Part shown: positions 41,798-51,568 of the stretch, in pieces
Layout of the letters: the number at the start of each line of letters is the position of its first letter
Numbering within the stretch: position 1 is the first letter of the stretch
Source of the DNA: Ixodes scapularis
Lineage: Eukaryota > Arthropoda > Arachnida > Ixodida > Ixodidae
Length of the DNA: 64,000 nt
NCBI RefSeq assembly: GCF_016920785.2
Contig: NW_024609846.1
Coordinates: 109,358,831 to 109,422,830, forward strand
Direction: 5' to 3'
Translations under genes and position numbers: made by a program
Notes under the pieces: generated by a model
What the model saw: the letters and a program-made list of their open reading frames with translations, nothing else
Told to the model about the DNA's origin: nothing
Databases searched by the model: none

Positions 41798-43051
41798 TTG
41801 ACGTCGCAGCATCTGCCATGCGAAGCTCGAATAAGTCACGCATTGCTGCCGCCGCTTCATTCGTTTCTTGAACGGCCTGGGAGACCTGCGGTCCCATGGG
41901 ACCAATGGCGGGGCATGTTCGAAAATTACCTTGACTGCGTCGACGAGGATTTTCTTACGCCGAAACGGAAAAAGGCACTACTGCTACATGCCTTAGGAAC
42001 AGAAGGTCAGCAAGTCTTCTTCACGTTGCCTCACGTCTCTGCCGCTTCTATTACTACACTGCCTACAGCAACGGCGTCCACGTCATGTGCTACTGCGTCC
42101 ACGTCAAGTATTACCTCTACTACTAACGTGTATGAAGATGCTATTGCGACTCTGGAGGCACGCTACGCAGCGACGTACAACGTAATTACAGAAAGCCGCA
42201 ATTTTCGCCAACGTACTCAAGCTCGAGGCGAAACAATCGATGAGTTCCTCACTGCATTACGAGAACTTGCACAAACTTGCAATTTTGGCTGGTTACCGGA
42301 CGAGGCAATACGAGACCAACTGGTAGAAGGAGCTTCCATAACACACGTCCGGGAACGACTCCTCCTGGAAGGCTCTGCACTTACCCTTGAAAAGGCTTTG
42401 AAATTGACACGCAGCGTGGAGCAGTCCAAGAAGGAAGTGCAAGCCACTGCGGACTTTCCTGCGGTTGTCCAAAAGCTACGAAAAGTCAGAGGAAAGAACT
42501 CCAAGCAAAAATATCAACAAGGAGTTGACTGCCCAGCCCGTCAAGAGAAAATATGCTACCGTTGCACCTCAGCAGATCACTTAGCAAATGCTGCTACTTG
42601 TCCAGCGAAGAAGAACACTTGCACAAAATGCAAAAAGCAAGGACATCTGAGCACTGTTTGTCGGAGTATGGCGTCAGCGATGCAGGTTAGCTCTCACGCC
42701 ACCAGTAACAACGAAAACTTGCGTTTGTGTGAGACACGAAAAGAAACCAATCCTGTCACAAAAGTCTTGGAAGTTGTAGAAGTTCACAACTTCGGAATAT
42801 ATGTGACAATGCAAGTGGAAGATCAAAATATCATGTTCCTTCTGGACACTGGTTCTGCGGTTTCTATTACTTCACATGAAACCTACCAGAATAAATTTTC
42901 TACCAAGCACCACTTCAACCAGCTGCAGTGCGACTACAGAACTACTCAAGGCAGCGCATCCCATTACTTGGGATGTTTTGCGGCAACTTTCACGTACAAG
43001 GGCTCCTCGGCACCACTTGTGCTTACGTCGTATCACAAGGGACAACACTGA
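41798..43051 (+). pseudogene. gag: Gypsy-4 Gag and protease
   Basis: The ATG at 41798 is shortly after the primer site. Capsid-type sequence: P-W-D-Q-W-R-G-M-F-E-N-Y-L, L-T-P-K-R-K-K-A-L-L-L-H-A-L-G, F-R-Q-R-T-Q-A-R-G-E-T. Two zinc knuckles follow (C-Y-R-C-T-S-A-D-H and C-T-K-C-K-K-Q-G-H-L-S-T-V-C). The protease is fused in frame: F-L-L-D-T-G-S-A-V-S. After about 42950 the homologous reading moves to another frame and the original frame stops at 43051. Confidence 0.92.
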
Positions 43052-43479
43052 TGGGACTGGATGGTCTTTCTGCTTTGCGTCTTCGCGTTGAAGGATCCAC
43101 TCTACAGTGTATGGAAACGTCGGCTCCAGTTTCAACGGACTTGACTTCCATCGTGGACTCTACTTATGCCCACCTGTTCACCCAAGGAATAGGTCTGGCA
43201 AAGGGATACGAACATCAGGTCAAGGTGAAGAAAGAAGTCTCACCTGTTGCTGTAAAACTCCGTCGATTACCACTTATGGTTTGGGATGAAGTATCGAAAG
43301 GACTTCAACGCTTACTAGAAATGGACATTATCGAACCGATCAGTGCATCTGAATGGGTATCGCCCATTGTCGTTGTCAGAAAAAAAGATGGGAAGCTAAG
43401 GCTCTGCGTGGATCTCCGTGCTCCTAACAAAGCAATCGTTGTGATTGTTTTCCACTACCAAACACGGAAAAGCTACTGA
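42950..43479 (+). pseudogene. Gypsy-4 protease end and RT N-terminal part
   Basis: Continues with G-L-D-G-L-S-A-L, then the RT entry H-Q-V-K-V, V-A-V-K-L-R-R-L-P, P-I-V-V-V-R-K-K-D-G and L-C-V-D-L-R-A-P-N-K. It is then lost by a frame change near 43450. Confidence 0.88.
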
Positions 43480-43789
43480 ATGCTTTGAATGGGCCGAGGT
43501 ATTCTCAAAACTGGACCTAACAGCAGCCTACCATCAAGTCCTCCTTGTGCCGGAAAGCCGTGACCTCGCTGCATTTATCACGCACCAAGTCCTTTACCGC
43601 TTCAAGAGAGTATGCTTTGGCCTGGCATCTGCACCCTCAGCGTTCCAGAAGATGATGTCTGACATATTTCACGGATGTAGTGATGTCGTTTGCTATCTTG
43701 ACGACATCATCATCTTCGGTTCCGACGCAGATGACCACGCAAAGAACCTGCTGAAAGTTCTGCAGCGCATCTCTGAAACTATAGCCTAA
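43480..43789 (+). pseudogene. Gypsy-4 RT core
   Basis: Intact motif A (K-L-D-L-T-A-A-Y-H-Q-V), R-F-K-R-V-C-F-G-L-A-S-A-P and the catalytic box Y-L-D-D-I-I-I-F. It stops at 43789; decayed thumb and connection sequence continues to about 44120 in several frames. Confidence 0.9.
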
Positions 43790-44129
43790 AACTCAATGAC
43801 ATATTTGTCTTTGGAATCCCGAGCTTGACGTTTGTTGGACATACTGTCGCTCCAGAAGGTTTAACTCCTCTGCATGCCAACGCCAACGCTATACAGAACG
43901 CCCCTATGCCAACGGATCTTCATATCCTGCTCTCCTTTTAAAACTTGCACGATACTACTCAAGATTTCGTCGTAATTACGCGGACAAAGTTGAACCGCTG
44001 AGAGATCTACTGGTGGTGAGAAGGCATTCGTGTGGACAAACGAAGCGCGGCTGTGCTCCGAGAGGATTAAAGTGCTGATCTCCAACTGCAATCCAGAATT
44101 CCCAGAATTCTGCAACTCAATCCAGAATT

Positions 44130-45492
44130 CAGTGGTGTGATTGCTGCGCCAGTTGCGCCAAACTGCGCCAAGGGGCTAACCCTGCTACATCCTGCTACAT
44201 TTCGCCGAAATATGGGCAATCTGCGCCAAGCCTGCGCCAAAAGACCAATTTTCGTCGTGTTTCTAAACTGAAACTAAACTGAGTACCGTAATTGAGCATG
44301 CGTGAGCTAGGTAGCGCATGCGGCCGCCCCACAAAAAGTACCCTGTGTCAATCGTCCATCTGGTTTTGCACAGTTTTTCCCGCCACCTCTCGTTTCACGC
44401 TCTCGTCGTTCATGTGTCTCGGCTCGTGTCTTTTTTAAAAAAAAAAATTCAACGATAGATACGGGCGTGTGTTGACGCTTCAGTCGTTGTACAAAGCGCT
44501 CCAAGTACTTTTTGACCCTGACTTGCTCAGGTTCTTTTTTTCTGTGTGTTTAGCTTGTACCTCGCCTGCCGGCCTGGCAAGCACGTGCCGCTGGACTGTT
44601 TTTTTTTTGTTCTTTTTTCGTATTTTGCGTACAACTTTGGGAACCAGTTGGCGACGGAGCGGAGTGGCATGGTGTCTGTTTCGATCGAACAGCCATCTCC
44701 ACTCCCGCGACGAAGCACGTGCAATTGCAAGCCTGCCGAAGTTCCGTCATGTCATGTGCATGCGGACATGACTGCACGACAGAGGCACCAGCCGGGACGC
44801 TTGCAACCCATTGTTTTATGTTTGCATACTTTTGACGAAAATCTGGCACGTCGGGAACCAGTAAAACGGTGACAAGCGGTTTTTCGGAATTGCTCGGCAA
44901 CGCCCACAGCACAGTTCACTTGTGGGATGTCTCAATGTCTCTTTGGAGACATTGAAAGTGGGAATTCATTACTAGCCAAAGGCAAAGCGAGGCTTGCACT
45001 TCAGTCGGAGACAGCTTCCATTTATTATATCATGTAACTATGTAGTCAACCTAATGCTGTGATATTTACTAATAAGCTGGTCGTTTTCAAATAAATTTTA
45101 ATATGTGCAGTTTGGTTCTTATTTATCTATAACGGTACATATATATGTATAATTTAACTGAAGCATTGCAAAATGTGTCATGCCATTGGTTTTTCAGTTA
45201 CATGCTGAGAGACTCCCAGGTGGTCGAACTTGACCATAATTTGTTTATTGCGGCTAGCGAAGTGGCCTTCGTTTGTGCAGCACTTAAAACAAATATGTTT
45301 ATTTTTCTAAGAATATCTGCTCCAAAAGCCACTTTTGCTGCTCCGAAACACTGTTTTAGTTGCTCCAAAAGCAACTTTTGCTGCTCCAAAACACTGTTTT
45401 GCCTGCTCCAAAGGCCAGCCTTGCTGCTCCAAAACAAGGTTTTGGCTGCTTCAAAAGGTGCTCCAAAACGGCTTAGGCCAATCACATCACTG
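44130..45492. mobile_element. 1.36-kb unclassified TIR element inside Gypsy-4
   Basis: Ends CAGTGGTGTGATTG and CAATCACATCACTG are inverted (13 of 14 agree), and a 5-bp GAATT is repeated directly outside both (44125-44129, 45493-45497). It splits Gypsy-4 between RT and RNase H. The left end carries repeated TGCGCCA motifs; the right end has a 43-bp minisatellite. I recognise no protein in it, so it is non-autonomous or a new type. Confidence 0.8.
45319..45465. repeat. 43-bp minisatellite near the right end of the TIR element
   Basis: About three and a half units built from GCTCCAAAAGC(C/A)ACTTTTG and CTGCTCC(A/G)AAACACTGTTTT. Each unit is itself partly palindromic (CAAAAG...CTTTTG). Confidence 0.85.
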
Positions 45493-46512
45493 GAATTGCC
45501 AGTACTTGCTGCTACAGACGCATCTGAATATGGAATTGGCGCTGTCCTCCAGCAAGCTAGCGGATCCAACCTTCGAACCGTTGCCTTCGCTTCACGAACA
45601 CTTTCACCAGCAGAACGCAAATACTCTGTTGGAGAACGAGAAGCCCTCGCATCTGTTTGGGATCTAGAACATTGGCATGTGTACCTTTGGGGAAGACCAT
45701 TCACCCTCTACACGGACCATCAAGCGCTTACCATTTTATAGAGTTTTCAAAGCACGGGTCATCGTTTACTCAGAATCGCTCGATGGACCGCACGTCTACT
45801 GAATTATACCTTTGTTGTGTGCTACAAGAAGGGTGAGGACAACCTCGTCGCAGGTGCTCTTTTTCGACTACCATTACCTTCAACATCACCTGATAATCTA
45901 GATGAGGAAGTTATTTCGGCCATAACTCAACATCCTATCTCCAAGGAGGACATCCAGATTGCAACATCTGCAGATGCTGTGATTAAAAAAGTTAAGCATT
46001 TTCTTTCTACAGCATGGCCATCGAAAGGTAAACTAGGTACTGAATTTTTACGATACTACCAAGTGTAATCTGAGCTATCAGAGGTGGATGGCTTACTCCT
46101 ACGTGGAGAACGGGTTGTCGTCCAATCTACGATGACTACCAAGGTCATCACCCTGGGTCACGAGTCACACTTGGGAGTCGTACGAACAAAACAAAGGTTG
46201 AGACAGTGGTATTGGTGGCCAGCCATGGATGCCGAAGTGGAACACGCTGTTCGAGGTTGTCTGATCTGCCAGACAGCAGAAAAGTCTGCAAAGACATCTC
46301 CGGCTCCTCTGCATCCCATACCACTTCCCGCGCATCCCTGGGAAAAGATTGGTATTGACATTGTTGGTCCAGTCGAGAGGGAAGCACAGCGCAATCGATT
46401 TGTTATAACCGTCATGGATTATTTCAACCGCTGGCCTGAAATTGCTTCTGCCAGTACTGTGACTTCTGACGGAGTGACGACATTCCTGTTGACTCTCGAT
46501 CTTCAGTTGTGA
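45478..46512 (+). pseudogene. Gypsy-4 RNase H and integrase N-half
   Basis: Coding resumes at the right edge of the insertion, with L-E-L-P-V-L-A-A-T-D-A-S-E-Y-G of RNase H, then E-R-E-A-L-A-S-V and Y-T-D-H-Q-A-L. Two in-frame stops lie at 45739 and 46066. The integrase zinc module (H-L-G-V-V-R-T-K-Q-R...C-L-I-C-Q-T) and core start (I-D-I-V-G-P-V) follow. The frame is lost near 46500. The open frame continuing leftward to 45145 is inside the inserted element and not Gypsy. Confidence 0.9.
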
Positions 46513-47353
46513 AGGGTATCCGACTGAGATCGTCTCCGATTACGGAAGCCAATTTACATCGGCAGACTTCGAGAATTTCTTACGGGAACGTGGCATTCGT
46601 CACAGTTTTTCATCCGTATACTACCCGCAGGCAAACGGCCTAATCGAGAGATTCAACCGAGTTATGAAAGGATTTATTCAGCTGGCACTACTTCAGTAAC
46701 AAAACCTTGAGGAAGCACTAACCGAATACATCGGAGTGTGCAGTGCAACGCCTCAGTCAACCACTGGTGCATCACCTGCATATTTGTTGCACAACAGACA
46801 CCCTCGAACGAAGCTGAATATTGTCGGATGGCCATCGGAAAACTTCTCCACTGATCCGACAGCAGCATTGAGTGAGCTGAGAGAACGAGTCAAGAAACAT
46901 CAGCGCGCCTCACAAAAGTACGTGGACGACAAGAGGGGCGCACGCATGCCTGCCCTTCAGCCATGCGATTATGTATGTGTAAAATTACCAGGACATCACG
47001 CTAAAGGTGACTTACGATATTCAAAACCACGAAAAATACTAGATTGCCAAGGACAAAATGCCTTCCTGCTCGATGATTTCAAGGTTTGGAACGCCAGTAA
47101 GCTCTCCAAAGTTCCACGAGAAGTCCTGCCACAGATTACTTCCGTGGAAGAGAATAGCCTGTCACCAGTGACTTCATGGTTCCAAGCAGATAATACACTC
47201 CAGCCAGACAATTTCTCTTTGGCGGAAGAACAGCTCATATCAAAGGCACCAGACGTTGACCAGCAAGGACCGCAAACGCAGCAAACGCAGCCCCTTCGTC
47301 GGAGCTGCAGGGAGCGAAGGCCTCCAGAAAGATTTGGGCACACAGTGCCATAA
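46513..47353 (+). pseudogene. Gypsy-4 integrase C-half
   Basis: Second catalytic Asp in V-S-D-Y-G-S-Q-F, Glu in L-I-E-R-F-N-R-V, a stop near 46697, then the C-terminal domain with P-C-D-Y-V-C-V-K-L and W-N-A-S-K-L. Ends with a basic R-R-S-C-R-E-R-R-P-P tail at 47353. Confidence 0.88.
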
Positions 47354-47455
47354 TCATTGCACTCAGAACTGATTAAGTTTAGTTCGTTCATTTTAGTACT
47401 TCTTCTTTTTGTTTGTTTATATTTATGCGTACATTTCCTTCAAGAGAGGGGGAAA

Positions 47456-47580
47456 TGTAGTGTTTGATGTGAAGAAAGAAGAAGTGATGAGGTAAATAAA
47501 AGAACGAAGAAGACGATGCGAACGGTACTACCATGTAAGCGTTCCCTGCTTACTCTGCTTAATCAATCGGCTACACTACA
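47456..47580 (+). repeat. Gypsy-4 3' LTR
   Basis: TGTAGTGTTTGATG...GGCTACACTACA, preceded by the purine tract GAGAGGGGGAAA. Confidence 0.92.
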
Positions 47581-47676
47581 GTCGGGTAATTTTTACGCTT
47601 GACAACCAATCAAGCTCCTCTTTGGAGGTCGAGATTCAGAGACCATCCTTACTAACTGGACAGTTCAACTATACCA

Positions 47677-48555
47677 ATGATAATGGCACATGATTTTCAA
47701 AATGCTAATGACATGTCCATTCTGGATTATTTAGATGAACACTTTGACGATTTTAGTCGGTTAGGTGACGTTATTGATCTGTGGAGAAAATTCAAACATG
47801 TTGTTTCTTATTGTACACATCACTTTGCTTCGTCAAGGAGCGTGAGAGCAAGGCGACACAATCCATGGGTAACGAGAGAAATCTTACAGATTAAACGAAA
47901 GGTTAAGCGCAAAAGGAAAAATAAAACGAAAATGTTATTGGAAATTGCAACCTTGAGAAAGCAATTGAAGGGTCTTGTCGCCCAAGCTAGAGACGATTAT
48001 CGTGGAAACGTGCTCTCTCGCCACTTGCGGGAATCACCGGAAACGTTCTGGCTTTTTTTCTCTTCCAATAGGGAAAACATGTCTCAAGTGAAGGTAAACG
48101 ATCAGGTTGTAACATGTCCTATTACGATTGCAGATGAATATAATAAGTACTTTCACTCAGTTTTTACTTCCTCATGTGACCAGCCGGGAGACCAAATTAG
48201 CGGCTCAGATGAATCCTGTATGTCGGATCTGGTTCTTTCAGAAGGCGGTCTATTTAACTTGCTTTTATATATTAACGTTAAAAGAGCTTCTGGGCCGGGT
48301 GACATTTCCAGTGAGTTCTTGAAAAGATACACCGAGTGGGCCTTTCAATATCTCGCCATAATCTTCCAGGCCTCGCTCCAACAGTCCAGGTTATTAGCAG
48401 GTTGGTTGTGCGGCAAAATAGTACCTATTCACAAATCCGGGGACAAAATGACCGTTCAAAATTACCGTCCCATATCTTTAACATCGACGTCTTGTAAACC
48501 TTTGGAACAGATTATTTCAAAATATATCACTGAATACTTGGAACAAAACAACTTA
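47677..48555 (+). pseudogene. LINE RT, N-terminal part
   Basis: Contains P-W-V-T-R-E-I, a long basic helix (K-R-K-V-K-R-K-R-K), R-E-S-P-E-T-F-W, A-S-G-P-G-D-I-S-S-E and I-V-P-I-H-K-S-G with N-Y-R-P-I-S-L-T-S, the standard linker and RT 0-2 blocks of CR1/L2-type ORF2. It is cut at 48555 by the Harbinger-like insertion. Confidence 0.88.
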
Positions 48556-49547
48556 TGGCATATTCAACTGGTCGTTTTTCGGCCTCTTGGAGCGCTCTGA
48601 AATGCCGGTGTGCATTCAACTGGTCGGTGCCAGGCGCTCCAAGTATATTCGCCTGGTTCTTTCAGAGCGCTCTCGAAGCTCCGACTCTCGGCGTCCTCCG
48701 AATCGGAGCGGTTTCAGGCGCTCTGACTTGGAAGTGGGAGCGCGCGAGAGATCTGGCTGCCGACCGGTCACGTGACTCCAGCCATTCCGCCATTTTGCTT
48801 TTGTGTCGGAAGCGGACGGCGAGAATGCAGCTACTCCGTAAAAAGAGGGCTGCGAAAAACAGCCGTCAGTCTAGACGCCGTCACCGTTGTGTTGTGCTCC
48901 CCGAATTGAGGTGAAATGTCGTTGAAACGAAGACGTTTAATGTTAGTGGTGGCACCGCCAGTGCTGCTGGCGAAGCTAGCAGACAGCGAGAACACCAGCA
49001 GCTCGGACTACGACGACGAGGACCGTGTTTGCGAAGCGAAGTTTGCCGAGCTGTTTTACGCACCTTGTACCTAACGTTGCCTTGTACCAACGTTGCCTTG
49101 TACAGTGCCCAAGGTCAAGGCCTATGTTTTTATAGTGCGAACCTACTCGGACAAACCGGTAAGAACAAAAGTACGAGAGTTTCCAAGCTGTAATGTTGTC
49201 TTTTTTGATAGTTTCGCAGGAACTTCCGTTTGGCACGGCTGGCTTGCGATGACCTTATCAGCGTCCGCGTTGACGGTTGCCATTTTTCAAGGATTTACGG
49301 ATGGATGGATCACTGAATACTGCTCAACCCTTTGAATCCAAAGAGCAAAAGTTCCGCTAGAGGGCGGCTCGCGGCGTCCTGTAGTGGCGCACGCCACCCT
49401 CTATCCGCTCGGCTTGCCGCTCTGAAAAGTTGAAGAGCGTTCGGCTGGGCGCGCCGATTCTCTCGCTCCGATGCGGAGGCGCTCCGGGATCTGGTAGCTA
49501 CGACTCGGATGATTGGAGTGCTCGAAAGTGACCAGCCGAATATACCA
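48556..49547. mobile_element. 992-bp PIF/Harbinger-like element
   Basis: Inverted ends TGGCATATTCAACTGGTC and GACCAGCCGAATATACCA, with a TTA duplication on both sides (48553-48555, 49548-49550). TWA duplications are the PIF/Harbinger hallmark. It contains a short acidic ORF but no DDE domain, so it is an internal-deletion derivative. Many GCGCTC(T/C) motifs occur inside. Confidence 0.85.
48916..49074 (+). CDS. Small ORF resembling a Harbinger transposase N-terminus
   Basis: 52 codons: M-S-L-K-R-R-R-L-M-L-V-V-A followed by L-L-A-K-L-A-D-S-E-N-T-S-S-S and D-Y-D-D-E-D-R-V. A basic hydrophobic start and an acidic Ser-rich stretch resemble N-termini of Harbinger/HARBI1-like transposases. The nuclease domain is absent, consistent with a deletion derivative. 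Function of the short product, if any, is unknown. Confidence 0.45.
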   Translation: MSLKRRRLMLVVAPPVLLAKLADSENTSSSDYDDEDRVCEAKFAELFYAPCT

Positions 49548-49550
49548 TTA

Positions 49551-49984
49551 ATATACAAACATCAGTACGGCTTCAGAAAAGGACTATCGACGGTAAGACA
49601 GTTTCATCTGTGGTAAATAAGCGCGGTCAAATAGACGTCGTGTTTTTGGACTTTTCCAAGGCGTTCGATCGCGTGCCTTATAACAAATTAACTGGGAATC
49701 TTTATTACTTAAGGCTAAATAAGAGTGTAATAATGGGGATCAGGTCATATTTAACTAACAGAACACAGTATGTCTGCTGTAATGATGCATGTTCTGTTCC
49801 GCTAGCTGTTTATTCGGGGGTGCCACAGGGGTCCGTATTAGGTTCACTTTTGTTCTTGTTATATATTAACGATATGGCAAAAGATATATTTCCTGCCATT
49901 CAGGTAAAACTATTTTCAGATGATTGCATGCTGTTCGTTAATGTGTGTACAATTGCAGACCAGGAATTACTAACGCTTCTCTAG
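49551..49984 (+). pseudogene. LINE RT core
   Basis: Motif A V-F-L-D-F-S-K-A-F-D-R-V-P, S-G-V-P-Q-G-S-V-L-G-S-L-L-F, and motif C as F-S-D-D-C (usual F-A-D-D). A stop (TAA at 49617) precedes the M-V-N-K-R start and the frame ends at 49984. Confidence 0.88.
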
Positions 49985-50156
49985 AAAAACTTAACTTATG
50001 GTGTAAAGGATGGAGCATGGTAATCGATTTTGACAAAACGGGTTTTGCAGGATTACAAATAAGAAAAAAAAGTTAGAATATCGATATACAACTGGAGGCA
50101 TACCACTAAGAACGGTAAACGAATTTAAGTATCTAGGTGTTGTATTTTCCAGTAAT

Positions 50157-50375
50157 ATGCGATGGAACAACCATGTCGACTATGTTTGTGCAAAAGCCTA
50201 TACTAAGCTAGTACTGTTAAGAAAACTTGTCCATGCTAGCACTGACGTGCGGCTACTTGCTTATAAGTGCTATGTTCGTTCGGTATTAGAATACGCAAAC
50301 GCGGTATGGGACCCATGTAGGAAAAATCAGAATTCTCAACTAGAAAAAAATAAAAAATCGGGCTCTAAGGTTTAA
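50157..50375 (+). pseudogene. LINE RT thumb region
   Basis: M-R-W-N-N-H-V-D-Y-V, A-Y-T-K-L-V-L-L-R-K-L and V-L-E-Y-A-N-A-V-W-D-P, the conserved post-RT region of CR1/L2-type proteins. Different frame from the RT core. Confidence 0.85.
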
Positions 50376-50496
50376 TTTTTCTAGATAGAACCGCAGAGAT
50401 TCTGTTTCAGCACTGAGACAAATGACACAACTCGACTCTTTGACTAAGCAAAGACAAATGGTAAGACTGAAACAACTATTTTGAATTGCAAACGGA

Positions 50497-50721
50497 ATGA
50501 CAAAGATTGACCCTCAGTTGTACCCGCGGCATTCAACATCACGCTCCCAGAGTACCACTAACGTCAAGGTGATTGCTCTATACCAATATGAAGATGATGT
50601 TTTCAAGTACTCGTTCTTTTGTAGAACAATTATTGAATGGAATGCTCTGCCCAACGAAGCTGTCAAATGCTATGATCTTAACTCATTCGAGTTGGCATTA
50701 CGCGAGTGTTTGCCTGACTAG
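50497..50721 (+). pseudogene. LINE ORF2 C-terminus
   Basis: F-K-Y-S-F-F-C-R-T-I-I-E-W-N-A-L-P-N-E-A-V, then S-F-E-L-A-L-R-E, the usual C-terminal signature (R-T-x-x-x-W-N-x-L-P). Stop at 50721. Confidence 0.85.
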
Positions 50722-50890
50722 TATATGCATGTATCGCATGTTGAATATGTATTTAAAGGATACACAGGAGGCAACCACCTTGCCTATGATCCGTCCGAGT
50801 GCTGGAATGTGTTTGTTTAGCTTGTACAAACTTTTTTTTTCTCCTGCGTTGACGGCAAGGTTCGCAGTATCGTAAATAAATAAATAAAAA

Positions 50891-51536
50891 CTAATTATCC
50901 TTGAAAGAAACTCATCAATATATCACTTGATTTTGGACGGAGGGAAACTTCGCATATATGGTGTGGAACTAACAATGACTAAAGGAAAGCCTTGCAGCTT
51001 AAGCGATGGGTTCAACGAGGACACACAATAGCTGAACAATTAAGTAATGGTATTCATCCGTACATCTGCTTATTGTGTTGAATCAGCACACTCTACTCCT
51101 CTTTGTTTTAAATATTTTTTTTTCTATGAGTAAACACGAATGTCTCGCTGCCATACAAACCTCAAATCTCCCATTGAATTAGTGACTTTCTGCGACTAAA
51201 TTTGTGCCACAGGAAAGCTCTATTTGCTCCGTGCTAGTGTATGCAGACGGAGTATTGAGATCCATGGTCACAAATGAGCATTGATGTGTTAGAAAATGTT
51301 AAAAAAGCCCTTTGATTCATCTACAATTGATATGACAGGCGATCATCCATAATGAAGCCGCACAGGGACGAACTAAAATTGTGTAACCTGCTAATCAACT
51401 GTATGAATGGTCTGGACATTGGCGATTATATTACAACAACCACAAGTCCACTAAACAGGGGAAAAACAGTAAAATAATGTGCGAATTTTTCTGCTAGAGA
51501 AATATTTCTGAGACAGCTGCATAACCAGGAATTCTC

Positions 51537-51568
<32 letters not shown>

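Larger units (their letters stand above)
41644..47580 (+). mobile_element. Gypsy-4: Ty3/Gypsy element of the Gypsy-2 lineage, split by a DNA element
   Basis: LTRs TGTAGTG...ACTACA (121 and 125 bp) with near-matching 5-bp flanks (GTCAG left, GTCGG right). It starts only 14 bp after Gypsy-3 ends. Gag and Pol resemble Gypsy-2 closely in motif order and share the GGCGACGAGG-type primer region. Multiple stops, frameshifts, a deleted RT-RNase H connection and a 1.36-kb insertion make it inactive. The polypurine tract AGAGAGGGGGAAA precedes the 3' LTR. Confidence 0.93.
47581..50890 (+). mobile_element. CR1/L2-like LINE fragment split by a Harbinger-like element
   Basis: Non-LTR RT domains in order on the plus strand, interrupted at 48556-49547. 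The 3' end is a short (TAAA)n run near 50873-50890, as in CR1/L2-type elements. The 5' part (endonuclease) is truncated at the Gypsy-4 boundary. Frame changes and stops are frequent. Confidence 0.85.

Noticed and set aside
45145..45480. N-terminal extension of the Gypsy-4 RNase H frame
   Set aside because: This part lies inside the inserted TIR element and translates the 43-bp minisatellite.
49610..49984. A host reverse-transcriptase-like gene
   Set aside because: Flanking RT blocks in other frames and the (TAAA)n tail show that it is part of a broken LINE.
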